Notes: generated by a model from the sequence alone, not told the origin. Positions 50,001-54,892 are shown, counted from the stretch's first letter. The stretch: 64,000 nt of DNA from Panopea generosa (GCA_029582155.1 CM055895.1:49101417-49165416), one strand, 5' to 3'. Made by a program: numbers and translations.

Positions 50001-52441
50001 TTTTATTATAAGAACTGTGAAACAAATTAGTACAACCTATGCAAATCAGAGGCACAAAATATGCCATGGGGGATAGGAATAAAACCTCTAGGTGTGATGA
50101 TCTACCATATGACCATGTTGTTCTATGTTGAAAACAATATCAATATGTAATTACTACAGTTAAAACTGTGTTAGTAGTCAACTTTATTAAGCAACACTTG
50201 CCTGTAATTCTGGTTTTAAAGAAACAAAATAAAAAATCAGATAAAATAAAAAAAAATATAGAGTTATAGACATTTAATTACTACAATACTTACTGTAATA
50301 TAAGGATATTTGTCTCAAGATTATGTTAATAAATTAGATTGAATCTGTCTATGTGTTATGACTGTGTCTCAAAGAAAAGTTTGTATTCTTGTTAACTTCA
50401 AATATAAGCCTAGATATAATAATGGGCCTGATGGCAGTCATGGTGCAGATGATAGAGTGCTGGTCACTGATCTTAGATAAGCATCCAAGTGGTCATGATT
50501 TTAGACTGGTTCCAGTATAATTATTTAAGTAAAACTTAGGAAATGTTGTTGAAACAGAAGCCGGGTTTTAAGTGTATAAAACATGATAATGAAGCTTATT
50601 GCAAGTAAACAGAATCTCCATTTGGTGAAAAGTTTTAGTAAGAAAATGGCTTTTGTTTAATTTTGGGTTGGTCAAGCAAAGGTGGATTTGAAGGTTTCTG
50701 ACAATTGACCTGATGCGGGTTGTCATTCAAACAAGTTGATAATCCAATCAGCGATTGATATTGGTTGCTAAGCTGCCATTTTCCTTAGAAAAGCTAACTA
50801 TGTCTAAGTAAACACTACATTGTATTTACTTGGACAAACAATGCCATGTGGGCAGTGGGCGTAGCAATAGGCAGAGCGAAAGTGGTTCTTGCGCCAGGTC
50901 AATTGAATATACTGAAGTTGATTGTCCTTAAATAGCTCACTTTTGTTGAGTTTGTGTAAGCTGATTGTCCTCCAATAGCTCACTTTTGTTGAGTTTGTGT
51001 AAGCTGATTGTCCTCCAATAGCTCACTTCTGTTGAGTTTGTGTAAGTTTAATTGTCCTCCAATAGCTCACTTTTGTTGAGTTTGTGTAAGCTGATTGTCC
51101 TCCAGTAGCTCAGTTCTGTTGAGTTTGTGTAAGTTGATTGTCCTCCAATAGCTCACTTTTGTTGAGTTTGTGTAAGTTGATTGTCCTCCAATAGCTCACT
51201 TTTGTTGAGTTTGTGTAAGCTGATTGTCCTCCAATAGCTCAGTTCTGTTGAGTTTGTGTACGTTGATTGTCCTCCAATAGCTCAGTTCTGTTGAGTTTGT
51301 GTAAGTTGATTGTCCTCCAATAGCTCAGTTCTGTTGAGTTTGTGTAAGTTGATTGTCCTCTAATAGCTCAGTTCTGTTGAGTTTATGTAATTTGATTGTC
51401 CTCCAATAGCTCACTTTTGTTGAGTTTGTGTAAGTGTATTGTCCTCTAATAGCTCACTTTTGTTGAGTTTGTGTAAGCTGATTGTCCTCCAATAGCTCAG
51501 TTCTGTTGAGTTTATGTAAGTTGATTGTCCTCCAATAGCTCACTTCTGTTGAGTTTATGTAAGTTGATTGTCCTCCAATAGCTCACTTTTGTTGAGTTTG
51601 TGTAAGTTTATTGTCCTCTAATAGCTCACTTTTGTTGAGTTTGTGTAAGTTTATTGTCCTCTAATAGCTCACTTTTGTTTAAATTTGTGTAAGTTGATTG
51701 TCCTCCAATAGCTCACTTTTGTTGAGTTTGTGTAAGTTTATTGTCCTCTAATAGCTCACTTTTGTTGAGTTTGTGTAAGTTTATTGTCCTCTAATAGCTC
51801 ACTTTTGTTGAGTTTGTGTAAGTTTATTGTCCTCTAATAGCTCACTTTTGTTGAGTTTGTGTAAGTTGATTGTCCTCCAATAGCTCAGTTCTGTTGAGTT
51901 TGTGTACGTTGATTGTCCTCCAATAGTTACTAATTGCACAGATTAAATGTAATATGTTCAGTTATTTTATTATTCAATTTGTTTGAAAAGAGGAGATTGA
52001 CATAATTTTAGAAGTTTGATGCAGATAATTTGAGTCTGTCAAGTCTAATTTGATATACCGATATAGGAATACCCTTAGTTTGATAATCAGGCAAAATATT
52101 TCTCTTTTGTTTCCAGGTTTGCTTGGAAATCTGTGAGCATAGATGGCCAAAGTGAAATTACAATAACATGGGACATTCCCGCAGACCAGAAACCAGGCAG
52201 TTATAAGATAGCTTATTATGGCAACAGCAAAGCTTTCTTTACGGGAGACATCACTCCATTCAGCGGCATGACCAACATGTTCGTTGTTGCCAGTGCTCCT
52301 CAAAATGTCAAATCTGCAAAACTGATGAAATACCTGCAGAAACAGAAACTGGCTGCGATGCAAAATGAGAACTTGCATAACAAGAAGAATTATGATTTTT
52401 ATTCCAAGTTGCTCAAATATAAAAGTCAGAATGATATTTAG
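19908..52441 (+). CDS. ASAH2: Neutral ceramidase (ASAH2 family), whole gene, 21 coding exons
   Basis: The predicted enzyme hydrolyses the amide bond of ceramide to sphingosine and fatty acid, outside the cell or in the secretory pathway. The exon set gives 744 residues; family members are about 700-780. Residues 1-24 form a signal peptide, and the Ser/Thr mucin stalk of vertebrate forms is absent, suggesting secretion. Visible motifs are GTHTHSGP (119-126, zinc His), WFAVH (226-230, zinc His), GDVSPN (279-284, nucleophile Ser282), AEFTTMSGRR (Glu462) and NDYSDY (Tyr502 zinc ligand by alignment). A C-terminal immunoglobulin-like domain follows, with a Lys-rich tail (699-744). Exons 12 and 13 are alternatives (36779-36891 or 38944-39056). 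Coding exons are listed separately. Motif roles come from the known family; exon joins are read from splice sites and phase. Confidence 0.95.
20560..20770. mobile_element. 211-bp hAT-like MITE with 8-bp target duplication
   Basis: The ends GTTGTTCAAAGCTTGGTTA and its reverse complement form terminal inverted repeats, with inner AAGTGAA/TTCACTT symmetry. It is flanked by an exact 8-bp direct repeat TGGACCCA at 20552-20559 and 20771-20778. The 8-bp duplication suggests hAT-type transposition, although the terminal bases are not the classic CAG ones. It lies in ceramidase intron 1. Confidence 0.8.
21260..21340. repeat. 81-bp near-perfect palindrome (40-bp arms, 1-nt centre)
   Basis: The left arm starts TAACAGTTACAGCAGGTAGG. 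The right arm ends with its exact reverse complement CCTACCTGCTGTAACTGTTA. The arms run to the centre at 21300 without a mismatch. It can form a cruciform or a long hairpin RNA. Confidence 0.9.
21309..21408 (+). pseudogene. Small fragment resembling the C-terminal end of a LINE reverse transcriptase
   Basis: The frame KWNALPAVTVTAETMELFRS then LLTIPVPDVLPY, ending in a stop, resembles the closing 'WN.LP...v.a.sl..Fk..L' segment of many non-LTR or Penelope-like polyproteins. Only about 30 codons are left. Its first part is also one arm of the palindrome 21260-21340. Confidence 0.4.
21754..21903 (+). CDS. ASAH2: Ceramidase exon 2
   Basis: Residues 48-97, phase 0 at both ends (TTTCAG acceptor, GTAACT donor). 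It encodes MGYANPGQTSHGLHLRQFSR and IDACMF, both characteristic of the family: MGYA..GQ.a.GIH.RQ.AR and the D.cm loop of the catalytic domain. Confidence 0.95.
22010..22200 (+). mobile_element. tRNA-headed SINE, family C
   Basis: The head 'gtggtagtgtagtggatagag' carries A-box-like sequence, and 'ggttgtggttttgatccctgg' is the B-box region. The body contains 'gatgcctcttaaaaa', 'agaactggttc', 'gtgggctcgatatgag' and 'ataagc', with an A-rich tail. Related copies lie at 26062-26245, 31507-31580, 48935-49130, 50430-50600 and, reversed, 52570-52745. Confidence 0.7.
22425..22690 (-). mobile_element. SINE, family B, reverse orientation
   Basis: It has the reverse-strand body TTTAGCATCATTTTTAGTCA, then CTTTCCTGGGTTCCTGGAAG, and a decayed head with GATTGATAGTCAGACAC. 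It is diverged relative to 27146-27432. Confidence 0.65.
22912..24160 (+). repeat. 18-bp minisatellite (GCTTACAAGTGGATGGAA) interrupted by a SINE
   Basis: The unit repeats from 22912 to about 23550 and, after a SINE insertion, from 23771 to 24160. Being 18 bp long, it leaves six-residue repeat frames open on both strands, which are not genes. The right end stops 47 bp before the ceramidase exon at 24208. Confidence 0.9.
23556..23770 (+). mobile_element. tRNA-headed SINE, family D, inserted in a minisatellite
   Basis: The head 'ggagcgtgttgtccagtggtagagc' has a clear A box. The body includes 'gtgtggtgtccttgagcaag' and 'acaccttttccgcatgtg', then an A-rich end 'caatcaaagtgaaataaa'. Reverse copies lie at 25085-25262 and 54712-54892. 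The 18-bp array resumes on both sides. Confidence 0.75.
24208..24384 (+). CDS. ASAH2: Ceramidase exon 3: zinc-binding GTHTHSGP
   Basis: Residues 98-156, phase 0 at both ends. It contains NVCISGTHTHSGPAGFHQY, the most diagnostic ceramidase motif, in which one His binds the catalytic zinc. The minisatellite of 22912-24160 stops about 47 bp before the acceptor. Confidence 0.97.
24497..24948. mobile_element. MITE-like element, GTTTGTTTGC terminal inverted repeats
   Basis: The left end TTAAAAAAATGTTTGTTTGC and the right end GCAAACAAACATTTTTTAA are inverted. CTACCTACCCA motifs lie inside each end. A second internal half-copy (about 24655-24710) suggests nesting. Relatives are at 39236-39735 and 41834-42075. 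Confidence 0.6.
25085..25262 (-). mobile_element. SINE, family D, reverse orientation
   Basis: It shares 'aaatcacgctcaaagtcttcatgggta' order and 'aaccactagaccatgcactcc' (A-box complement) with 54712-54892. Confidence 0.65.
25319..25496. mobile_element. 178-bp MITE, CAGTCAAACCTGT ends, TA target site
   Basis: The terminal inverted repeats CAGTCAAACCTGT and ACAGGTTTGACTG are flanked by TA on both sides, as in Tc1/mariner-derived MITEs. The inner 'gcagacacatttgctattccc' recurs in the copy at 45470-45652. Confidence 0.75.
25596..25723 (+). CDS. ASAH2: Ceramidase exon 4
   Basis: Residues 157-198 plus two bases of codon 199. It reads SVERAHDNIQPANMYVNTGE then LLESNINRSPSAYLFNPPEE, matching the family's 'A..N...G.l...g...nl.NRSp.aYl.NP..eR' block. 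Acceptor TATAG, donor GTAAGC. Confidence 0.95.
25951..26028 (+). CDS. ASAH2: Ceramidase exon 5
   Basis: It completes codon 199 and encodes YKYDTDKNMTLLKIVD then ANDTPIGMI, the 'Y..dvDk.m.lLk..' strand leading to the second zinc histidine. It ends with AG of a Ser codon (phase 2). Confidence 0.95.
26062..26245 (+). mobile_element. SINE, family C
   Basis: The head is 'agtagtgcagtggatagattg', the B-box region 'ggtttgatccccag', and the body has 'gatggcctcttgaaaaac' and 'gaagcgggctcaaatgc'. It lies 33 bp after ceramidase exon 5. Confidence 0.7.
27146..27432 (+). mobile_element. Full-length SINE, family B (reference copy)
   Basis: The tRNA-like head GCCCGATTAGCTCAGTGGGT has an intact A box, and GAGTTTGAATCCCCC serves as B box. 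The core has GTTACTTGCGGAGATGG and CTACTGGTTAA. The 3' tail is ATTCAATCAATCAATCAA. An exact 12-bp target-site duplication TCTTTCTTTGCA lies at 27134-27145 and 27433-27444. This copy identifies the origin of the 58-bp satellite of 7614-17120. Confidence 0.9.
27445..29177. other. Intron 5 remainder, nothing coding recognised
   Basis: AT-rich intron sequence. Short frames near 28727-28996 and 29140 are not supported by domains or splice context. The piece at 29010-29060 resembles dispersed repeats elsewhere in the window. Confidence 0.5.
29178..29301 (+). CDS. ASAH2: Ceramidase exon 6: second zinc His (WFAVH)
   Basis: Residues 225-266: SWFAVHCTSMNNTNQLISSD then NKGLASILFEADMNGDGFF and PGK. The His of WFAVH is a zinc ligand in characterised ceramidases, and TSMNNTN is invariant-like. 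The acceptor is preceded by an open stretch, but the TTGTAG boundary fits the phase from exon 5. Confidence 0.95.
29428..29644. mobile_element. ~217-bp MITE, TATTCACCAAC ends
   Basis: TATTCACCAAC at the left and GTTGGTGAATA at the right are inverted, with further inner symmetry (ATTCTAAGATTTAAG against TTGATTTAAGAAT). No target duplication is obvious. It lies in ceramidase intron 6. Confidence 0.65.
29645..30742. other. Intron 6 remainder
   Basis: AT-rich. It contains three copies of a roughly 31-bp unit 'acacaaggatatgttttt' near 30350-30450 and an unsupported 90-codon frame at 29926-30198. No gene recognised. Confidence 0.5.
30743..30865 (+). CDS. ASAH2: Ceramidase exon 7: GDVSPN nucleophile
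   Basis: Residues 267-307. FVAAFAQANLGDVSPN carries the catalytic serine hexapeptide, with Ser282 as predicted nucleophile. The Cys-rich segment CMDTGLPCDTNTSTC follows and probably forms disulfides. Confidence 0.96.
31000..31495 (+). repeat. Degenerate GTGTATATAAGTTAGTT repeat
   Basis: About 17-20-bp units of 'gttgtgtatataagttagtt' with variants. It starts about 135 bp after the exon 7 donor. Confidence 0.85.
31507..31580 (+). mobile_element. SINE family C fragment
   Basis: Only head sequence remains: 'ggtgaagtggataatgtg' and 'caggtttgatcccag'. Confidence 0.5.
31660..31760 (+). mobile_element. SINE family E (Leu-like head) fragment
   Basis: 'tccatggctgacaggtctaagg' resembles the Leu-type A-box arm seen at 33633 and 37894. 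The B box has decayed. Confidence 0.45.
32040..32190 (+). mobile_element. SINE family B fragment
   Basis: 'tctccttgatgattgatatatga' and 'ttcatctgttagatcttgatgg' match the family-B body. The tRNA-like head is missing. Confidence 0.6.
32452..32538 (+). CDS. ASAH2: Ceramidase exon 8
   Basis: Residues 308-336: NEMCVSPGPGKDMFESTQII then GTNQYKKAM. The C.a.GPG.DMF.st.iIG pattern is conserved across the family. CTAG acceptor, GTAAGG donor, phase 0 at both ends. Confidence 0.95.
33045..33320 (+). mobile_element. SINE family B, 5' truncated
   Basis: It has the B-box region 'gttgtgagtttgaatcccc', the core 'cagttatttgctgagac' and the tail ATTCAATCAATCAATCAA. Confidence 0.75.
33633..33815 (+). mobile_element. 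SINE family E (tRNA-Leu-like head)
   Basis: The head 'catggtggacttgtctaaggc' followed by 'cttacctctcaccacta' and B-box-like 'ggcttgagtcccgctcg' resembles a class II (Leu) tRNA. The body has 'aaattacttgcgggaggatgg'. A reversed copy lies at 43976-44215. The segment CTTACCTCTCACCACT also heads the minisatellite at 38218-38905. Confidence 0.65.
33982..34071 (+). CDS. ASAH2: Ceramidase exon 9
   Basis: Residues 337-366: DLFNSAKTRVSGPVDFRHTY then TDMTKQTVGE. It corresponds to the region before the CKPA.GYSFAAGT block. Acceptor TTTCAG, donor GTATTT, phase 0 at both ends. Confidence 0.93.
34716..34787 (+). CDS. Possible in-frame cassette exon (24 codons) between exons 9 and 11
   Basis: A 72-bp open segment flanked by TTTTACAG and a GTGTTA donor, phase 0 on both sides. 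It would insert MIDAVFDTHKSK and STKNEITGSFSK. The family alignment needs no residues here, so it is not part of the main transcript model and may be chance. Confidence 0.25.
34960..35615. mobile_element. Element with AGCTCGCCGG ends and internal ~125-160-bp tandem repeats
   Basis: The left end AGCTCGCCGGGA and the right end CCCACCGGCGAGCT are inverted. Inside, a unit containing 'gatatctatgcaaccactcattggatatg' and 'gttatggccctttttggactta' is repeated about four times. Such satellite-bearing non-autonomous elements are common in molluscs; the family is not assigned. Confidence 0.65.
35800..35990 (+). repeat. Dispersed repeat, inverted copy at 42470-42590
   Basis: 'gatctgttaaatgtaaac', 'gagttatgtgataaaacgaa' and 'attaaacttgttggga' occur here. 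Their reverse complements occur in the same order at 42470-42590. Confidence 0.6.
36013..36097 (+). CDS. ASAH2: Ceramidase exon 11 (family core CKPAMGYSFAAGT)
   Basis: Residues 367-394 plus one base of codon 395: GKHTCKPAMGYSFAAGTTDG then PGAFDFEQ. It is strongly conserved in the family. It ends in phase 1, which fits either of the two alternative exons that follow. Confidence 0.96.
36453..36728 (+). mobile_element. SINE family A, 5' truncated
   Basis: It starts within the anticodon arm (GCATGCGGAAGGTCGTGGG) and matches the body of 5769-6079 to 'acaacaacc'. It ends about 50 bp before alternative exon 36779-36891, so it forms part of the upstream splice environment. Confidence 0.8.
36779..36891 (+). 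CDS. ASAH2: Ceramidase alternative exon 12 (mutually exclusive with 38944-39056)
   Basis: 113 bp, phase 1 in and phase 0 out. It reads GSTKSNPFWNLVSGLLHEPS then VQQIACHSPKPILLDTGS. Ungapped against the other copy, 27 of 38 residues agree. It ends in TGS where the family usually has TGE, and has CHSPKP where CHKPKP is usual, so this is the more diverged copy. A good pyrimidine tract precedes its acceptor, and GTAAGA follows. No stop or frameshift is present, so it looks functional. Confidence 0.85.
37060..37290 (+). mobile_element. SINE family B, diverged
   Basis: The head 'gggcctggttagttcagtc' is followed by 'ctccttgatgattgatatatga' and 'gttagaccttgatggc'. It lies in the intron between the two alternative exons. 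Confidence 0.65.
37558..38264 (+). repeat. Clustered SINE B/E pieces with a near-identical 282-bp tandem duplication
   Basis: A family-B piece (37558-37701) is followed by a composite of family-B body and family-E head (37701-37982). That composite is repeated almost without change at 37983-38264 (offset 282 bp; one visible difference, TGTATTTGGG against TGTATTAGGG). It lies between the alternative exons. Confidence 0.85.
38218..38905 (+). repeat. 41-45-bp minisatellite derived from the SINE family E B-box region
   Basis: Units such as CACTACTGATGTGGATTTGA followed by GTCTATCCCAGTGTCACTTACCTCT repeat about 15 times. The first unit is continuous with the family-E SINE at 38175-38257, so the array grew from it. 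It ends about 38 bp before the acceptor of exon 38944-39056. Confidence 0.85.
38944..39056 (+). CDS. ASAH2: Ceramidase alternative exon 13 (canonical copy)
   Basis: 113 bp, same phases as 36779-36891: GNTSSSPFWNFVSGLIHKPS then PQQKDCHKPKPILLDTGE. CHKPKPILLDTGE is the expected family sequence. Its acceptor (TACTGTAG) lies about 38 bp after the end of the 38218-38905 minisatellite. Confidence 0.93.
39236..39735. mobile_element. MITE-like element related to 24497-24948
   Basis: The left 'attgtttgtttgtcgtttacctacc' arrangement and the right 'ggtaggtaggtaagtatgg' with 'cagacaaacatta' are inverted. It lies in the intron after exon 38944-39056. Confidence 0.55.
39861..41483 (+). repeat. ~31 tandem copies of the exon-14 splice acceptor and exon start (54 bp)
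   Basis: The unit is ATAGATTATCCTTATGTTTG, then GGAACCATCCATACTAGATA, then TTTGTATATTACAG. I count 31 TTACAG-type acceptors up to the last one at 41483. The first 39 bases of each unit copy the start of ceramidase exon 14, encoding IDYPYVWEPSILD, and the last 15 copy its intron end. Most units are 54 bp. Some are 52 bp and break frame. The last four full units before the real exon remain in frame and open. Confidence 0.93.
41484..41578 (+). CDS. ASAH2: Ceramidase exon 14, at the end of a 54-bp splice-site array
   Basis: Residues 433-463 plus two bases: IDYPYAWEPSIVDTQILKIG then QVVMIAVPAEFT. Glu462 of AEFT is a predicted zinc ligand. This acceptor (TATTACAG at 41476-41483) is chosen because it gives the length expected between TGE and the 'W.P.IVD.Qi' motif. 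Four identical upstream acceptors (before 41268, 41322, 41376 and 41430) are in the same open frame and would add 18, 36, 54 or 72 residues. Confidence 0.93.
41834..42075. mobile_element. MITE-like element related to 24497-24948
   Basis: 'ccataaaaaataaatgttttgctctgcttctacc' order at the left is inverted at the right as 'gagcaaagcaaacaaatattttttta', with CTACCTACCC inside. Confidence 0.55.
42076..43219. other. Intron 14 remainder
   Basis: AT-rich. Apart from the dispersed repeat at 42470-42590, nothing is recognised. Short frames on both strands near 42920-43132 overlap each other and have no support. Confidence 0.5.
43220..43259 (+). CDS. ASAH2: Ceramidase exon 15 (40 bp)
   Basis: It completes Thr464 and encodes TMSGRRMREAVEQ, the conserved 'EFTTMsGRRlR.av' helix following the zinc-binding Glu. 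Acceptor TTACAG, donor GTAAAA, ends in phase 0. Confidence 0.95.
43305..43590 (-). mobile_element. SINE family B, reverse orientation, near complete
   Basis: The tail-side 'gaatattaagcaccatttta' is followed by 'aaccaccctttcctgggatt', 'cttcacaagtaactgataac', 'gatttgaactcatgtcccc' and the head complement 'actgagctagcttggcc'. Confidence 0.8.
43976..44215 (-). mobile_element. SINE family E, reverse orientation
   Basis: 'gttttttgtttaattgcgtttaacgcc' order at the 3' tail, then 'cacaagtaattggcaaac', 'gtgggacttgaacttacaac' and the head complement 'agactgttcaatcacggcc'. Confidence 0.7.
44314..44412 (+). CDS. ASAH2: Ceramidase exon 16 (zinc Tyr region)
   Basis: Residues 478-510: SFVEGGASERPITVIAGLSN then DYSDYVTTFEEYQ. 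The family motif is 'i.GL.N.Y..Y.tT.EEYq'. Tyr502 aligns with the zinc-coordinating Tyr. Phase 0 at both ends. Confidence 0.95.
44766..45058 (-). mobile_element. SINE family B, reverse orientation, full length
   Basis: It starts with the inverted tail TAGATTGATTTATTGATTGA, followed by GAATATTTAGCGTC. It then has 'taaccactatttcctggg' and 'tttactgataactttt', and ends with the head complement 'gacagagctaattgggccc'. This copy shows the order of sequence that flanks the satellite at 7614-17120. Confidence 0.85.
45470..45652. mobile_element. MITE, CAGTCAAACCTGT ends (second copy)
   Basis: The same terminal inverted repeats and inner 'agccacatttgctatttccc' as 25319-25496. It lies 62 bp before exon 17. 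Confidence 0.75.
45715..45810 (+). CDS. ASAH2: Ceramidase exon 17
   Basis: Residues 511-542: QQRYEGGSTIFGPHTLEAYI then QVYKNMSNAMAK. It matches the family's 'QrYEgaSTiyGPHTL.aYiq'; the usual Tyr before GPH is Phe here. Phase 0 at both ends. Confidence 0.95.
45811..47374. other. Intron 17, nothing coding recognised
   Basis: AT-rich unique-looking sequence. A short GC-richer patch near 47000-47110 includes 'ggtggcataagggagccacc' (a small hairpin) and an unsupported 96-codon frame. Confidence 0.5.
47375..47518 (+). CDS. ASAH2: Ceramidase exon 18
   Basis: Residues 543-590: GSPIALGPNPPNLISEQLSF, then LPPVVFDTTPFGKSFGDVIN and QPAKSYTM. This is the 'G..PP.l...q.sl.p.V..D..P.G..FGdV...' linker into the C-terminal domain. 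Confidence 0.95.
47770..48715 (+). repeat. 29-bp minisatellite (ACATATGATAGCCATGGATTG)
   Basis: The unit 'acatatgatagccatggatt' plus 'gtcttcttt' repeats about 32 times with substitutions and a few 28-bp units. It lies in intron 18, ending about 130 bp before exon 19. Confidence 0.92.
48847..48900 (+). CDS. ASAH2: Ceramidase exon 19 (54 bp)
   Basis: Residues 591-608: NQRVEVKFVGANPRNDRK. It corresponds to 'G....v.FvgANPRNd' of the C-terminal beta-sandwich. The 29-bp minisatellite at 47770-48715 ends about 130 bp upstream. Confidence 0.94.
48935..49130 (+). mobile_element. SINE family C
   Basis: 'ggggtggtgtagtggatcag' head, 'ggctgtgggtttgaccc' B-box region, and body 'gtggcctcttaccagg' and 'actggttctacgaaag'. 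Confidence 0.7.
49170..49440 (+). mobile_element. SINE family B, diverged
   Basis: 'gctgggtcagtctagctctg' head, 'ctgtgagtttgaattcctgg' B-box region, and core 'cagtgacttgcagagat'. It lies directly after a family-C SINE. Confidence 0.65.
49888..49973 (+). CDS. ASAH2: Ceramidase exon 20
   Basis: Residues 609-636 plus two bases of codon 637: AESSFLEILFKEPSGNWTVQ then FTDANWETR. It matches 'TFl.ve........W.vv..DasWeTrf'. Acceptor TTTTAG, donor GTTGGT, phase 2 out. Confidence 0.94.
50430..50600 (+). mobile_element. SINE family C, diverged
   Basis: 'ggcagtcatggtgcagatgatagag' order at the head and 'gaagccgggttttaagtg' in the body resemble family C. The B box is decayed. Confidence 0.5.
50905..51930 (+). 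repeat. 43-bp minisatellite (TTGATTGTCCTCCAATAGCT)
   Basis: The unit 'ttgattgtcctccaatagct' plus 'cacttttgttgagtttgtgtaag' repeats about 24 times. Two variants (CACTTTTG or CAGTTCTG) are intermixed in runs. It lies in intron 20 and ends about 190 bp before exon 21. Confidence 0.93.
52117..52441 (+). CDS. ASAH2: Ceramidase exon 21: C-terminus and stop
   Basis: Residues 637-744 and TAG. FAWKSVSIDGQSEITITWDI and GSYKIAYYGNSK form the last beta-sandwich strands ('W.ip....G.YRir.fG..k'). Family proteins usually end near the position of FVVASAP. Here a 46-residue Lys/Asn/Gln-rich tail continues (QNVKSAKLMKYLQKQK and so on). Confidence 0.95.
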
Positions 52442-52494
52442 TGTCAGTTTTACTTAAATGAAAAAAAATGTGCATTGTACGTGTACCTTTTTGG

Positions 52495-52500
52495 AATAAA
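52495..52500 (+). terminator. Polyadenylation signal AATAAA
   Basis: A canonical AATAAA lies 54 bp after the ceramidase stop codon, implying a short 3' UTR of roughly 75-80 bp. Confidence 0.7.
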
Positions 52501-52569
52501 AAAATATCATGCATTGATTTAATGATATTGTTGTTATAATTTACATAGCTCTAGATAAAACGTAGTTTA

Positions 52570-52745
52570 TACAGATTTCTTTTAGCTCGATTAATATGAA
52601 GAAATCACACAGTTTATCTGCCCTCGAGACCACTTCCTGGGTAGAACCAGTACTGAGTGGTTTTTGAGAAGCTTGGGATCGAATCTGCAACCTCTGGCAT
52701 CAGCAGCCAATACTCTATCCACCACACTTCATGCACCATTTAAAA
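52570..52745 (-). mobile_element. SINE family C, reverse orientation
   Basis: 'gggatcgaatctgcaacctc' is the B-box complement and 'actctatccaccacacttc' the A-box complement. It lies shortly after the ceramidase poly(A) signal. Confidence 0.7.
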
Positions 52746-52999
52746 ACTATATTTAAACCTGATTATCAATATTAAAAAAGATAATAAAGAAAATATAGTG
52801 AGGACCTTGCTATTGTCAACTAGTCAGTTAAGCGTTAGGCATTCAAAGTATTTTGCCCTTCCATTTAGCAAAGATTTTTTTAGAAATAAACTGCAAAGGT
52901 AGTTGGTGAGGGTGGGTCTCAGATGTAAAATCTTGTGTGATTGATCCACAGTCAAATCGTACCAATGACTTGAAAATAACATGGAAGATTCTTCACTTT

Positions 53000-54150
53000 G
53001 ATCATAACAAGAGGATAGATTCAGGACTGGTATCTAGCATTTAGAGGATAGATTAAGGACTGGTTTCTAGCATTTAGAGGATAGATTTCTGACTGGTATC
53101 TAGTATTTAGAGGATAGATTCAGAACTGGTTTCTAGTATTTAGAGGATTGATTCAGGACTGATATCTAGTATATAAAGGATAGATTCAGGACTGGTATCT
53201 AGCATTTAGAGGATAGATTCAGGACTGGTTTGTAGCATTTAGAGGATAGATTCAGGACTGGTTTCTAGCATTTACAGGATAGATTTCGGACTGGTATCTA
53301 GTATTTAGAGGATAGATTCAGAACTGGTTTCTAGTATTTAGAGGATTGATTCAGGACTGATATCTAGTATTAAGAGGAAAGATTTAGGACTGGTATCTAA
53401 CATTTAGAGGATAGATTCAGGACTAGTTTCTAGCATTAAGAGGATAGATTTAGGACTTGTTTTTAGTATTAAGAGGATAGATTCAGGACTGGTTTCTAGT
53501 ATTTAGAGGATAGATTCAGGACTGATATCTAGTATTAAGAGGATGGATTCTGGACTGGTATCTGGTATTTAGAGGATAGATTGAAGACTGATATTTAGAG
53601 AAAAGATTCATGACTAGTATTAAGAGGATAGATTCAGGACTGGTAATTAGAGGATAGATTGAAGATTGGTATCTGGTATTTAGAGAATAGATTCATGACT
53701 AGTATTTAGAGGATAGATTCAGAACTGGTTTCTAGTATTTAGAGGATATATTGAGGACAGGAATCTAGTATTTAGAGGATAGATTCAGGACTGGTATTTA
53801 GAGGATAGATTGAAGACTGGTATTTAGAGAATAGGTTCATGACTAGTATTAAGAGGATAGATTCAGGACTGGTATCTGGTATTTAGAGGATAGGTTGAAG
53901 ACTGATATCTGGTATTTAGAGAATAGATTCATGCCTAGTATTTAGAGGATAGATTCAGGACTGGTATCTAGTATTTAGAGGATAGATTCAGGACTGTTTT
54001 TTAGTATTTAGTGGATAGATTTGGGACTGATATATAGTATTTAGAGGATAGATCCAGGACTGGTATCTAGTATTTAGAGGATAGATTTAGGACTAGTATC
54101 TAGTATTAAGAAGATAGATCCAGGACTGGTATCTAGTATTTAGACTGGTC
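53000..54150 (+). repeat. ~33-bp minisatellite (GGATAGATTCAGGACTGGTA)
   Basis: The unit 'aggatagattcaggactggt' plus 'atctagtatttag' repeats about 33 times with frequent partial units (for example 24-bp units lacking the middle). It lies downstream of the ceramidase gene. Confidence 0.9.
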
Positions 54151-54711
54151 TCAGTAGTATGTACATGATAGTGTATCAGTCATTGCCTAATGTATGGAAC
54201 TCCAGTGCGGGTTATTTCCCTTGAAGTGTTGAAAGAAATGCATTACAATATAGTATTTATTTTCATGTCGCCATATTTTCGTGATATGATACCAAGCAGA
54301 AAGTACTGTTTCTTGTTAAACACTTATGTTATGAGCATGATCGTGATATATGCTTACATTTAAGTGATACCCAAACTGAAAAAGAAGAGTAATTAAACAA
54401 CAACAAAGAGTTTATACTAATTTATTTTGGCTTGATTGCGATGAAAGCTCAGAGATTGTATGAACTGCTCGTGAGTCAACCGCACTATACTTTGCCCTGT
54501 ACTTGTTTTGGCTTGGTGACTGTTGTCCAAATTAAAGCCCTGCATTTGTCAAAACTGAACTTTTTTTGCACCATCCTTGTTTTTGGTCTGCTGTATATCG
54601 CTTCTTGTGAAGTTGTAAATACTATCTGAAACACAATCTTGTTACAGGACAGACTAAGTTGGATTTTGCTTGATGGTTGTCAACAGATTCTTTAAGCTTG
54701 TTTATTTTACA

Positions 54712-54892
54712 TCGATTGTGAAACAAGCTGCTATTACAAATCATACTCAAAATCTTCATGGGTAAAACCAGTACTAGACATATGTGGATAAAGTGTCTTT
54801 CACGAGGACACCACACATAGCCGTGACAGAGGATCAAACCCATGATCCTCTGATCCTGGGACTGACACTCTACAACTGAACCACACACTCCG
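54712..54892 (-). mobile_element. SINE family D, reverse orientation
   Basis: 'gaggacaccacacatagccg', 'ggatcaaacccatgatcc' (B-box complement) and 'acaactgaaccacacactcc' (A-box complement). Confidence 0.7.

Noticed and set aside
51974..52378. 134-codon minus-strand frame
   Set aside because: It is antisense to ceramidase exon 21, whose + strand reading is clearly conserved.
54622..54888. 88-codon minus-strand frame
   Set aside because: Most of it lies in a reverse family-D SINE.
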